NCBI GenBank assembly: GCA_038230215.1
Contig: JBBRNR010000003.1
Span: 248,001 to 312,000 of the forward strand
DNA from: DASVRZ01 sp038230215
GTDB taxonomy: Bacteria > Verrucomicrobiota > Verrucomicrobiia > Chthoniobacterales > DASVRZ01
Reading direction: 5' to 3'
DNA: 64,000 nt
Under the pieces are notes generated by a model. It made no database searches. It saw nothing but the letters and a program-made list of their open reading frames with translations, and was not told the DNA's origin. The position numbers were made by a program, and so were the translations under genes. This document shows positions 50,080 through 58,419 of this stretch, piece by piece (position 1 is the first letter of the stretch; every line of letters starts with the position of its first letter).

Positions 50080-51165
50080 ATGCCCGATCTTCCAATCACC
50101 ACGCTTGTGCCGCATCGTTGCTGGGCGGAGATCAATCTGGCGGCGCTGCGGCATAATCTGGCGGCGATCCGCTCACAGATCGGGCCGCAGCCGAGCATCA
50201 TGGCCATTGTGAAGGCCGACGCTTACGGCCACGGCCTGGGCGGCATTTTATCGACGCTCGGCGAGGAGTTGGCGCACTTCGGAGTGGCGAATGTGACCGA
50301 GGCGCTGGACGTGCGGGCCGTGCTACCAGACGCGGAGATTTTGCTCCTCGGGGCGACACTGCCCGAGGAGCGTGAACTGGTCGTGCGCCACGGTCTGATG
50401 CCGGCGATTTCCAGTGTGGCAGAGGCGGAATCGTTCGCACGCATCGGGACGACTCGCGTGCATCTGGCGCTGGACACGGGCATGGGTCGACTCGGGTTTC
50501 TGCCAGAGGAATGGCCGGAGGCTTTGGAGAAAATCCGTGCGCTGCCGCAGTTAAAAATCGAGTCCGTCGCCACGCATTTGCCCTCGGCGGATGAGGACGA
50601 GAGCTTCACGATTTCACAGCTCGCAGACTACGAGACACTGGTCAGAAACGAATCCAACTCCCATGTGCTGAACAGCGCGGGGATTATCAATTTCCCCACG
50701 CACGCAGGGCAATTCGTTCGCGCCGGACTCATGCTTTACGGCGTCTCGCCGGTGCCGGAGTTTCAGGTCAAACTGCAACCCGTGATGACCTTGAAAAGTC
50801 GGGTCACACTCATTCGCACACTGCCCGCCGGACATGGCATCAGCTACGGGCGCAGTTTTCTCACCAGCCGCCCGACCCGGGTCGCAACATTATCGGCAGG
50901 TTACGCCGACGGCTTCCAGCGGCGGCTCTCGAATCGCGGCGCGAGCGTCTGGATTCGTGGACAGCGCTGCCCAGTTTTGGGCCGTGTGACGATGGATCAA
51001 ATCATGGTCGATGTGACGGATTCCCCTGCTGAACTGGGCGACGAGGTGGAACTTTTTGGCACGCACATTTTGGCTGGCGAGATCGCCCAACTCGCCGACA
51101 CTATCCCGTGGGAAATCCTCACCAGCATTAGCAAACGCGTGCCGCGCCTCTTCCTGAATCCGTAG
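50080..51165 (+). CDS. alr: Alanine racemase
   Basis: Makes D-alanine for peptidoglycan. A 361-aa fold-type III PLP enzyme: AEINLAALRHNLAAIRSQIG, the PLP-binding lysine in MAIVKADAYGHGLGGI, LALDTGMGRLGF, NSAGIINFP, GLMLYGVSP, and the catalytic tyrosine context GHGISYGRSF in the C-terminal domain. MDQIMVDVTD completes the family pattern. The ATG at 50080 follows the MauE-like gene by 7 bp. Supplies the dcw pathway encoded further right. Confidence 0.96.
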   Translation: MPDLPITTLVPHRCWAEINLAALRHNLAAIRSQIGPQPSIMAIVKADAYGHGLGGILSTLGEELAHFGVANVTEALDVRAVLPDAEILLLGATLPEERELVVRHGLMPAISSVAEAESFARIGTTRVHLALDTGMGRLGFLPEEWPEALEKIRALPQLKIESVATHLPSADEDESFTISQLADYETLVRNESNSHVLNSAGIINFPTHAGQFVRAGLMLYGVSPVPEFQVKLQPVMTLKSRVTLIRTLPAGHGISYGRSFLTSRPTRVATLSAGYADGFQRRLSNRGASVWIRGQRCPVLGRVTMDQIMVDVTDSPAELGDEVELFGTHILAGEIAQLADTIPWEILTSISKRVPRLFLNP

Positions 51166-51177
51166 TTTTTTCACCCG

Positions 51178-51540
51178 ATGTTCCAGATTATTTTCAATGA
51201 AATCAGCGCCGCGGAAATGGCGGAAATTCCGAAGCTCACGCAGCTGGATTTGCTGGCGGAATTTCAATTGATGCCCGCCGATCTGGATAAGCTGGACAAG
51301 ACCCGGTTCACGACCGTGAAACGCGACGGCAAGACTTTCTATCGCTATCGCGCAACCGATTACCGGCTCTATTTCAGCAAGTGTCCCGAGGGAATCGTGA
51401 TTCATCGCGTGCTGCACAAAAACACCATCCGCGACTTCCTTTTTCGCTCAAAGTTGCCGATGAATGAGGACGAAAGCGGACACGAAACGGCGGTGCCATG
51501 GGAGCTGATCAAGGAAGGTCAGCGCGCCCGGAAATCGTAG
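51178..51540 (+). CDS. RelE/ParE-fold protein without clear antitoxin
   Basis: A 120-aa protein. The part FTTVKRDGKTFYRYRATDYR followed by LYFSKCPEGIVIHRVLHKNT and DFLFRSKLP matches the RelE-like cytotoxin fold (beta sheet ending RVLHKN). The N-terminus differs from classical RelE, with LLAEFQLMPADLDKLDKTRF replacing the usual helices. No antitoxin gene lies beside it. The next gene encodes a small membrane protein. A non-toxic RNA- or ribosome-associated role is therefore possible. Confidence 0.65.
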   Translation: MFQIIFNEISAAEMAEIPKLTQLDLLAEFQLMPADLDKLDKTRFTTVKRDGKTFYRYRATDYRLYFSKCPEGIVIHRVLHKNTIRDFLFRSKLPMNEDESGHETAVPWELIKEGQRARKS

Positions 51541-51548
51541 CTGGAGCC

Positions 51549-51776
51549 GTGACTCGCCAAGGTTGGATTTTTCTGTTTCTCGGCGTGGTCGCGCTTCATG
51601 CAGGCGTCTTTTGGTTGATCAAGGATGACCCGGTGATTCCGCCGCAATGGCTGGTGCCCGCAGCTCCGGAACCGACCTTCAAATTTGACCAGACCAGATA
51701 CGTGGACCCGGTCACGAAGGAAAAAATGGTGGTCAAGGAATTCACCATTCAAGCTCCACACGAATCAAAACCATGA
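51549..51776 (+). CDS. Small single-pass membrane protein (75 aa)
   Basis: A hydrophobic segment (GWIFLFLGVVALHAGVFWLI) followed by a Pro-rich periplasmic tail with DPVIPPQWLVPAAPEPTFKF and DPVTKEKMVVKEFTI. Function unknown. Start GTG at 51549, 8 bp after the RelE-fold gene; the stop overlaps the next start (ATGA). The tight spacing suggests a three-gene operon with the RelE-fold gene and the aminotransferase. Confidence 0.65.
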   Translation: MTRQGWIFLFLGVVALHAGVFWLIKDDPVIPPQWLVPAAPEPTFKFDQTRYVDPVTKEKMVVKEFTIQAPHESKP

Positions 51777-52921
51777 AACTCGACGAACTCTTGGACGAAA
51801 ACAGAAGGCTGGAGCAATTTCCGATTGCCCGTGAACACATTTTTTTCGCTCACGCGGCGGTGACGGCACTGCCGCAATGCGTGGCCGATGCCATGATCGA
51901 TTACACGCGGCAAAGCACGACGCACCAACAGGAGTTTGAGTCCGTTCTGCGAGATATTGCCCGGACTCGCCGCGCTTGCGCCACGTTGATAGGTGCGCAG
52001 CCGGACGAGATCGCGCTGCTCGGGCCCACTTCATTGGGTCTGAGCCTTTTTGCCAACGGACTCGACTGGGAGCCAGGCGACGAAGTGGTGTGTTATCAGG
52101 ACGATTACCCGGCGAACGTTTACCCCTGGCTGGCGCTGGAGCGGCTCGAGGTGAAATTAGTTTACTTGAAGCCGGAAAAAATCGGCGAGATCACGATGGA
52201 ACTCGTCTCGGAAGCGCTCACGCCCCGCACGAAACTGGTCGCTCTGGCCTCGTGCAATTTCCTCACCGGCTATCGAATCGACCACAACTCGATTGGGAAA
52301 ATGCTGCACGAACGCGGCGTGCTTTTTTCCCTCGATGCGATCCAGACGCTCGGAGCGTTCGACACGACGGTGGAGCATGTGGATTTCCTAAGCGCCGACG
52401 CGCACAAATGGCTGCTCGGTCCGATGGCGGCGGGCATCGTTTACGTAAAGCGTGAGCATTTTGAAAAGCTGCGGCCGACTCTGCTCGGAGCGTGGAATAT
52501 CCAGTCGCCGCAGTTCATCACGCAGTCGGAAATCCGCTTTGTCGATTCGGCGCAACGCTACGAGCCCGGCGTGCTAAACACTCCCGGAATCTACGGAATG
52601 CTGGCGGCGATTGAGATGCTGCTCGACTGCAAAATTTCGACGATCAGCGAACGCATCCTCCACCTGCGTCAGCGAATCGCCGATGGGGTAACGGAGCTGG
52701 GTTTTGAAGTTCTCAGCCCGATGCGCGGACCTGAATGCAGCGGGATCGTGACCTTTCGCCATCCGGAGAAACCGACAAAGCCGTTCTTCGACAAGCTGAC
52801 GGAAAATAACGTCATCGCGTCCCATCGCTTTGACCGCGCCGGACGAGATTACCTGCGTTTCAGCCCGCATTTCTACAACACAGACGCAGAAATCAATAAA
52901 GCACTCGAACTTCTCCGCTAA
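51773..52921 (+). CDS. Class V aminotransferase (SufS/CsdA-like fold)
   Basis: A 382-aa PLP-dependent enzyme. N-terminal IFFAHAAVTALPQCVADAMI, DEIALLGPTSLGLSLFANGL, Asp of the cofactor in VLFSLDAIQTLGAFD and the PLP lysine in SADAHKWLLGPMAAGIVYVK are visible. Unlike SufS, there is no clear active-site Cys loop near the C-terminus, so cysteine desulfurase activity is unproven. Isopenicillin-epimerase or selenocysteine-lyase-like activity are alternatives. The start overlaps the previous stop. Confidence 0.85.
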   Translation: MKLDELLDENRRLEQFPIAREHIFFAHAAVTALPQCVADAMIDYTRQSTTHQQEFESVLRDIARTRRACATLIGAQPDEIALLGPTSLGLSLFANGLDWEPGDEVVCYQDDYPANVYPWLALERLEVKLVYLKPEKIGEITMELVSEALTPRTKLVALASCNFLTGYRIDHNSIGKMLHERGVLFSLDAIQTLGAFDTTVEHVDFLSADAHKWLLGPMAAGIVYVKREHFEKLRPTLLGAWNIQSPQFITQSEIRFVDSAQRYEPGVLNTPGIYGMLAAIEMLLDCKISTISERILHLRQRIADGVTELGFEVLSPMRGPECSGIVTFRHPEKPTKPFFDKLTENNVIASHRFDRAGRDYLRFSPHFYNTDAEINKALELLR

Positions 52922-52971
52922 AAACATCTTTCCCGACTTGTAAAATCCTCTATTAGGCAGAATATTGCCTC

Positions 52972-53178
52972 ATGAGAATCACAGTGGATGTAGATGACGC
53001 CGTTATGAAAGAACTGGCCATCATCACTGGCCACACCAAGAAAAGTCCTGCTATCAACATGGTTTTGGAGGATTTCGTCAAACGGGCAAAATGCAAAGAA
53101 TTCGGCAGACTGCTTTTTGAGGGTGCATTTGACGGTGCATTTGAGCCCGGCTACGACCCCGACAAGTTTGATAAATAA
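52972..53178 (+). CDS. vapB: VapB-type antitoxin
   Basis: A 68-aa antitoxin of the ribbon-helix-helix VapB group: RITVDVDDAVMKELAIITGH, KKSPAINMVLEDFVKR and a C-terminal toxin-binding tail with EPGYDPDKFDK. It overlaps the VapC start by one base (TAATG). Expected to bind its own promoter and neutralise VapC. A relaxed AT-rich spacer upstream (52922-52971) probably holds the promoter. Confidence 0.82.
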   Translation: MRITVDVDDAVMKELAIITGHTKKSPAINMVLEDFVKRAKCKEFGRLLFEGAFDGAFEPGYDPDKFDK

Positions 53179-53600
53179 TGGTTTTGGTAGACTCCAGCGT
53201 CTGGATCGAGGTGACTCGAAAAAAGGGGGATCTTTTTGCCAAAGCCTCTCTCCGATGTTTGCTAGAGGAATACCAAGCCGCTTTCTGCGGACCGGTGAAG
53301 CTCGAGGTGATGGGTGCGGTGAATAAGGAACTGCGTCGCGCCACCAGCCTATTGTTCCAAACGGTGCCTTATTTACCCATGCAAGATCAGATCTGGGAAG
53401 AGGCAAAAAAAATTACGTGGAGACTCCGCGACTCAGGCGTAACCGTGCCGTGGAATGATGTTGTCATTGCAGCTATTGCCCTTGAAAAGAATTGCCGAGT
53501 CTATTCGCTGGACAAACATTTTGAAGAAATCTCCCGCATCACCCGTATGCGCCTCTATCTTCCTGGCGACAACGGCACCTACAACCCGGATTCCGAGTAA
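53178..53600 (+). CDS. vapC: VapC-type PIN-domain toxin
   Basis: A 140-aa PIN ribonuclease. Acidic active-site residues: VLVDSSVWIE (first Asp), GPVKLEVMGAV (Glu), VTVPWNDVVIAAIALE (Asp) and YSLDKHFEEIS (Asp), in the correct order. VapC toxins cleave tRNA or rRNA when freed from VapB. It starts within the VapB stop codon. The pair is flanked by housekeeping genes with no mobile-element signs. Confidence 0.88.
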   Translation: MVLVDSSVWIEVTRKKGDLFAKASLRCLLEEYQAAFCGPVKLEVMGAVNKELRRATSLLFQTVPYLPMQDQIWEEAKKITWRLRDSGVTVPWNDVVIAAIALEKNCRVYSLDKHFEEISRITRMRLYLPGDNGTYNPDSE

Positions 53601-53637
53601 TTTCTTGCAAGACGAGTGGAAACCCTTCCATTGCTAA

Positions 53638-56055
53638 ATGCACGGTCTGGAAATAGGGCTCGCGTTACCGGACCTTTGGCAGCAGGAGGCGGTAAGGCTG
53701 TTGCGCGATGGCAGCGATGTGGTGGTCCATGCGCCGACGGGCGCTGGGAAGACGTTCGTCTTCGAGATGCTCTACCCGACGTTGCGCGGACAGGCCATTT
53801 TCACCGTTCCGACTCGGGCGTTGGCCAATGACAAGCTGGCCGAATGGCGCGCCAAGGGCTGGGACGTGGGCATTGCGACGGGCGATATTTCGGAAAATTT
53901 GCAGGCCAAAGTGATCGTCGCCACGCTGGAAACGCAGAAAGCGGCTTTTCTCCAGCGGCGCGGTCCGCGGCTGCTGGTGATCGACGAATATCAGCTCCTG
54001 AGCGACTCCCAGCGCGGGGTAAATTACGAACTTTGCATGGCGCTCGCGCCGCCCGAAACGCAGTTGCTCCTACTCAGCGGTAGCGTGGAAAATCCCCAAG
54101 CCGTGGTTGCCTGGCTGGAGCGTCTCGGGCGGAAGGCAGCCCTCGTTCGCACCGATGAACGCCCCGTGCCGCTGGAGGAAATCATGGCCCACGACCTGCG
54201 CTCACCTATTTCCTCGAATATCAGCGGCTACTGGCCAAAACTGGTGGCACGCGCAATCGGAAACCAGCTTTCACCTTTGCTGATTTTCGCCCCGCGACGC
54301 AAGGCGGCTGAGGAACTGGCCATCGCCATTACCAACGCGCTTCCGGCACCCGATCCGCTGCCTCTTTCCCACGAGCAAATGCAACTCGCCGGGGAGCAAC
54401 TCACCAAACTCCTGACGAATCGCGTCGCCTGGCATCACAGCGGGCTTTCCTACGCGGTGCGCGCGGGCTTGATCGAGCCGCTGGCGAAACGCGGTCATCT
54501 GCGGGTGATCGTTTCCACCACCGGACTGGCCGCAGGCATCAATTTTTCCGTGCGCAGCGTCATGGTCACCGGGACGAGCTATCAGTCAGGACACCACACA
54601 TTGGAGTTACGTTCCGATGAGCTTTTGCAAATGTTTGGTCGAGCCGGACGTCGCGGGCTCGATGAAAAAGGCTATGTCCTCGCCACGTCCGATCTGCCGC
54701 GGCTGTTCGACGCACGTCCACAGCGGGTGCGTCGCCCGAACAGCATCGATTGGCCCTCGTTTATCAGCGTGATGCAGGCGGCGGTGGAACACGGCGACGA
54801 TCCGTGCCAGGCCGCCATCGATCTCACGAAAAAACTTTTTAGCACCCACGAAGTCCGCACTGGATTCGAGATCGGAGTCGACTGGGAAACAATCCCGTGC
54901 GGGCTGCGCACCGACGCCGAACGCGCTCGCCTGGTGCGGCGTTTCGATGTGGAAATGCTGAACAGCCGCGATGAGTGGGAAATCCAACCAGGTGCCAGTG
55001 GATTCACACTCGACCGAGCGGTCGTGCGGCGGAGCGAACGGTGGGTTCCCGCGCTGTCGCAGCCAGAGACTTTCGCCCATCTCGGCATTGGCAATCTCTG
55101 CAAACTCACCTCTGGTTCAGCTAAAACCTACGGGCGTGAAATTACGGTCGCCACAGTGATCGACGGTGCTTACCAGCCGACACAGCCCGTTCGCAAGCTG
55201 CTGAGGGAAAGTGGTTTGCGCGAGACACGACGTTTCGACGAACGGGCCTTTCACGAAACCGTCTGGCCCTACGTTGCCAAGCTTTCCGCCGGTCAGCCGC
55301 AGCCTCCGTTGCTCCGGGGCCACCTCGTCGTGGCGCAGTTTTCCTTCGCTCATTCGCCCGCGACTGGATTCTTGGACAGTCACGGCAAAGTCCTCGTTGA
55401 TCCGCCGACGCGTCGCGAGTGGCCGGCGATTTGCCAAACCTGCCCGCACAAATCCGACTGCGAGGCAATCGATCCGGCGAATTCCCCGGCGATGGCCTGG
55501 CGCAAACTCGCGCTAATCGCGCCCGATGGCACTCCAACCCAGCGCGGGCAGATTTTCAGTTATTTTTCGCATGGTGAAGGACTGACAATTGCGGCCGCGT
55601 TGGAGAAACCGGATTACGCCATCGAGGATCTCATTTTCGATGTGGCGAACATTCGCGCCGGACACCGTTTCGCGGGCGACGATTCGCCGTATGGCGGACG
55701 CCTGGGTTTCGTTTCCTCGCAGACTTACGACCGAATGGAGTTTCCCGGTTACTTGGAATTTGGTGTTCCCGTCGGCTTCGGCGATGGCGCGAGCGAGGTG
55801 ATGCGCGAACTTTCTTCTTCCGGCATCAATCGTAGCAAACTCCTCACCATAGCGCTGCGTCCAGGTGACATCGAGCGCGCCCAGCTCGAATGGCACAGTC
55901 TGCTTCGCCAAATCGCCGCCGCGCCAGCCTTGCCCTGGAGCCGGTGGAAGGAGTTGCAGACTGGCGCGGCTCATTTTCTGCAAACTCACATCCGCAAGAA
56001 ACGCCTCGACTTCCCTCCGCTGCTGGGCGAACACCTCCTGCGTTATCAGCGGTGA
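53638..56055 (+). CDS. Ski2-like DEAD/DEAH-box helicase
   Basis: An 805-aa helicase. Walker A is VVHAPTGAGKTFVFEML (residues 29-45). Motif II reads LVIDEYQLL, DEYQ instead of DEAH/DEAD. Motif III is LLSGSVENP; motifs V and VI are IVSTTGLAAGINF and MFGRAGRRGLDEKG. Two RecA-like domains occupy residues 1-360. About 440 further residues contain CQTCPHKSDC, a Cys-rich knot that may bind zinc, and no other recognisable domain. Ski2-like proteins remodel RNA or DNA. The start ATG at 53638 follows vapC by 37 bp. Confidence 0.85.
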   Translation: MHGLEIGLALPDLWQQEAVRLLRDGSDVVVHAPTGAGKTFVFEMLYPTLRGQAIFTVPTRALANDKLAEWRAKGWDVGIATGDISENLQAKVIVATLETQKAAFLQRRGPRLLVIDEYQLLSDSQRGVNYELCMALAPPETQLLLLSGSVENPQAVVAWLERLGRKAALVRTDERPVPLEEIMAHDLRSPISSNISGYWPKLVARAIGNQLSPLLIFAPRRKAAEELAIAITNALPAPDPLPLSHEQMQLAGEQLTKLLTNRVAWHHSGLSYAVRAGLIEPLAKRGHLRVIVSTTGLAAGINFSVRSVMVTGTSYQSGHHTLELRSDELLQMFGRAGRRGLDEKGYVLATSDLPRLFDARPQRVRRPNSIDWPSFISVMQAAVEHGDDPCQAAIDLTKKLFSTHEVRTGFEIGVDWETIPCGLRTDAERARLVRRFDVEMLNSRDEWEIQPGASGFTLDRAVVRRSERWVPALSQPETFAHLGIGNLCKLTSGSAKTYGREITVATVIDGAYQPTQPVRKLLRESGLRETRRFDERAFHETVWPYVAKLSAGQPQPPLLRGHLVVAQFSFAHSPATGFLDSHGKVLVDPPTRREWPAICQTCPHKSDCEAIDPANSPAMAWRKLALIAPDGTPTQRGQIFSYFSHGEGLTIAAALEKPDYAIEDLIFDVANIRAGHRFAGDDSPYGGRLGFVSSQTYDRMEFPGYLEFGVPVGFGDGASEVMRELSSSGINRSKLLTIALRPGDIERAQLEWHSLLRQIAAAPALPWSRWKELQTGAAHFLQTHIRKKRLDFPPLLGEHLLRYQR

Positions 56056-56070
56056 TTCACTTCCATTGTC

Positions 56071-56430
56071 ATGCTCGGCATTCGCCACGAAAAAACACTG
56101 CTCATCCGACCGGAGTTTCTAAATCATTCCGGCACGCTTTTCGGCGGCAACATGATGAAATGGGCCGACGAAATGGCTTACAATGCGGCGACACTCCTTT
56201 TCCCAAACGCGACGTTTGTGACGAAGCTCTTCGGGCAATTTGATTTCACCACGCCGGTTTTGCAGGGGCACATCATCAAAATTTTTAGCCAGGTGGAATC
56301 CCGCTCAACGACCTCCTGCAAGGTCTTGGTCTGGTCGATCAACGCCACGACCGGGGCCGATGTTTTCAGCACTTTTGCCGTGATGGTGAATGTCCGGGAC
56401 AATCAAAAGGTGCCACTCGATCCGAGCTGA
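56071..56430 (+). CDS. Hotdog-fold acyl-CoA thioesterase
   Basis: A 119-aa protein with the YbgC/4HBT-type cytoplasmic thioesterase pattern: PEFLNHSGTLFGGNMMKWAD with the GGxxM(K)WxDE catalytic block, then FVTKLFGQFDFTTPVLQGHI and SCKVLVWSINATTGADVFST. Hydrolyses acyl-CoA; chain preference is not evident. It lies 15 bp after the helicase on the same strand and 130 bp before mraZ. Confidence 0.87.
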   Translation: MLGIRHEKTLLIRPEFLNHSGTLFGGNMMKWADEMAYNAATLLFPNATFVTKLFGQFDFTTPVLQGHIIKIFSQVESRSTTSCKVLVWSINATTGADVFSTFAVMVNVRDNQKVPLDPS

Positions 56431-56495
56431 GTCGGCTAAATTCTCAAATTTTTTTCTCGAAACAGCGATTTTATTTGACCTGATGACCCTTTTGG

Positions 56496-56530
56496 TGGCA
56501 AAAAAGGGAGTGATATGGAGTGAAATGGGG
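56496..56530 (+). promoter_or_regulatory. MraZ-box-like direct repeats upstream of mraZ
   Basis: Four repeat units at exact 10-bp spacing: TGGCA (56496), GGGAG (56506), TGGAG (56516) and TGGGG (56526), each followed by 5 AT-rich bases. MraZ binds TGGGN-type direct repeats with 5-nt spacers in its own promoter. The set ends 29 bp before the mraZ ATG. A possible TTGACC -35 box lies at 56475-56480. Confidence 0.7.
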
Positions 56531-56559
56531 CAAAAAAGCTCCCTTCTTCCCAAACTTTC

Positions 56560-57012
56560 ATGGAAACCACCTTCTCACCCACACCTATTTACGCTGGCGA
56601 ATTTCGTCATGCGATCGATCCCAAAGGAAGGGTGACGGTCCCCTCAAAGTGGCGCCGGGCAGAGTCGGAGGATCTCTATGTGATTCCCGATCAGCAGAAT
56701 CAGTATCTCATCATCATGCCACCCGAGGAGTTCAAGGCGATTGGCGAGAAGATCGAAAAGGCAGACATGGAGGAAGGGCGGAAGCGGATCTTTTTGAGAA
56801 ATTTTTACTCCCAAGCCCAGCCAGCCACGGTTGATCGCCAGGGTAGAATGCTGCTGCCCGAGGACTATTGCGAACGCGTGGGCCTCGTCCAGGACGTAGT
56901 GCTGGCGGGCGGACTTGTGCGTTTTGAAATTTGGAATCCAGAGCGTTGGCAAAAGACAATCGAGGAGAAACAAAATGTTTACTGCGAAGTGGCCGACAGT
57001 ATCGGGCTGTGA
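56560..57012 (+). CDS. mraZ: Transcriptional regulator MraZ
   Basis: First gene of the division and cell wall (dcw) cluster; it represses this cluster in other bacteria by binding TGGGN repeats. A 150-aa protein with two AbrB-like MraZ repeats: FRHAIDPKGRVTVPSKWR and ATVDRQGRMLLPEDYCER, each with the DxKGR/DxQGR signature. The start at 56560 (METTFSPT) gives a short leader before YAGEFRHAID. MraZ-box-like repeats lie just upstream. rsmH begins near or within its end. Confidence 0.96.
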   Translation: METTFSPTPIYAGEFRHAIDPKGRVTVPSKWRRAESEDLYVIPDQQNQYLIIMPPEEFKAIGEKIEKADMEEGRKRIFLRNFYSQAQPATVDRQGRMLLPEDYCERVGLVQDVVLAGGLVRFEIWNPERWQKTIEEKQNVYCEVADSIGL

Positions 57013-57016
57013 CCCA

Positions 57017-58033
57017 ATGCGTTTGGGTGCCTCGGATGATTTATTTTCCGACCCGGGCGTCTTGGCTGCCAACTTTCATTTGGAAAAAAACGTGGATCCT
57101 TCACCCAACGATGCCGCAGGGTTTCATCACATCCCCGTTCTAGCAGAGGAAGTGCTAACCGCGCTCGCGCCGCAACCGGGTGAATTATTCGTCGATGGAA
57201 CCCTTGGAGGGGGCGGGCATTCCGAGTCTCTGCTGCGCGCTGGCGCGCATGTGATCGGGCTCGATCAGGACGCCTCGGCCCTCATGCACACCAGCGAGCG
57301 ACTCCGGGTTTATGGCGAGGCATTCCATCCGGTGCGGGCGAATTTCCGCAATCTTCCGGCTGTGCTAAACGATTTGGGTATCGGAAAAATCGACGGCCTC
57401 CTGCTCGACATCGGAGTTTCATCGCATCAACTCGATACTGCTGGCCGCGGGTTCAGCTTCCAATCCGATGGACCTCTCGACATGCGCATGGACCAATCGG
57501 CTCCGCTGACCGCGACCGATTTGGTGAATACGGCCGACGTGGAGGAACTCATCCGAATTTTCCGAAAATATGGCGAAGAACCGAGCTCCGTTCGTATCGC
57601 CAAACACCTTGTGGAAGTCCGCCAGACGCAGCCATTTTCGACTACCGCGCAACTCGCGACAGCCATCGAATCCATTCTCCCGCGCCGTGGCAAAAAGCAC
57701 CCGGCGACGCAGATTTTTCAAGCGTTGCGCATCGCCGTGAACGATGAGCTTGGCGCCTTGGAATCGATCCTGCAAGACGCTCCGGCTTTGCTGAATTGCG
57801 GTGCGCGTTTCGCCGTCATTACGTTTCATTCGCTGGAGGATCGGCTTGTGAAACAAGATTTTCGCGCTCGCAGCCAGGCCACACTGGACCGTCCGGAATG
57901 GTCAGCACCACGTCTCAATCCCGCGCACGTTTACCAGCCCGTTCACCGCAAAAGCGTCACCGCAAGTATTGGCGAACTCACCCGCAACCCGCGCGCTCGC
58001 AGCGCCAGACTGCGTGCCGTGCAAAAAAACTAG
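57017..58033 (+). CDS. rsmH: 16S rRNA (cytosine1402-N4)-methyltransferase RsmH
   Basis: Methylates C1402 of 16S rRNA. A 338-aa SAM-dependent enzyme: HIPVLAEEVLTALAPQPGEL, FVDGTLGGGGHSESLLRAGA (SAM site), GLLLDIGVSSHQLDTAGRGF with the SSxQ(L)D motif, and PLDMRMDQ. The C-terminal SLEDRLVKQDF and RNPRARSARLRAVQKN match the family. Start uncertain: ATG 57017 (5 bp after the mraZ stop) is used; ATG 56975 inside mraZ would add 14 residues. The N-terminal 35 residues before HIPVL are not conserved. Confidence 0.95.
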   Translation: MRLGASDDLFSDPGVLAANFHLEKNVDPSPNDAAGFHHIPVLAEEVLTALAPQPGELFVDGTLGGGGHSESLLRAGAHVIGLDQDASALMHTSERLRVYGEAFHPVRANFRNLPAVLNDLGIGKIDGLLLDIGVSSHQLDTAGRGFSFQSDGPLDMRMDQSAPLTATDLVNTADVEELIRIFRKYGEEPSSVRIAKHLVEVRQTQPFSTTAQLATAIESILPRRGKKHPATQIFQALRIAVNDELGALESILQDAPALLNCGARFAVITFHSLEDRLVKQDFRARSQATLDRPEWSAPRLNPAHVYQPVHRKSVTASIGELTRNPRARSARLRAVQKN

Positions 58034-58047
58034 AAAGACCCACTCCC

Positions 58048-58419
58048 ATGTCTCGCAATCGTCGGAAAAATGTTAACACTGTTCGCATCGCCACCTTCTT
58101 CTGGTGGTTGATGGTTTTCATCGGCCTCAGCGTGCTGGGACTGAGTTACGTTTCCATCAAAAATCAAACCATCGCCTTCAGTGAGCAGCGTCGGCTGCTA
58201 GAGCGACAGCTTCGCGATCTCACAGAGCAAAACCGAGCCTTCAGCTCGCAAGTCACCGCGCTCACCTCGCGTTCCGCATTGCAAAAGCAGCTCAACAGCG
58301 GGTTCATCAAATTGGTCGAGATCGACCCAATGCAAATCGTTCGCCTGAATGCCTTGGGAACCCAGCCCGCCGCTTTCGCTGACGCACTAACCTCCAGTAA
58401 AACACTGGCCCAAAAATGA
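58048..58419 (+). CDS. ftsL: FtsL-like division protein
   Basis: A 123-aa bitopic membrane protein in the ftsL position between rsmH and ftsI. Layout: basic cytoplasmic N-terminus (SRNRRKNVNT), one membrane helix (FFWWLMVFIGLSVLGLSYV), and a leucine-zipper-like periplasmic coiled coil (QTIAFSEQRRLLERQLRDL). Sequence conservation in FtsL is low, so the call rests on topology, size and synteny. The ATG is 14 bp after rsmH; the stop overlaps the ftsI start (ATGA). Confidence 0.8.
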   Translation: MSRNRRKNVNTVRIATFFWWLMVFIGLSVLGLSYVSIKNQTIAFSEQRRLLERQLRDLTEQNRAFSSQVTALTSRSALQKQLNSGFIKLVEIDPMQIVRLNALGTQPAAFADALTSSKTLAQK

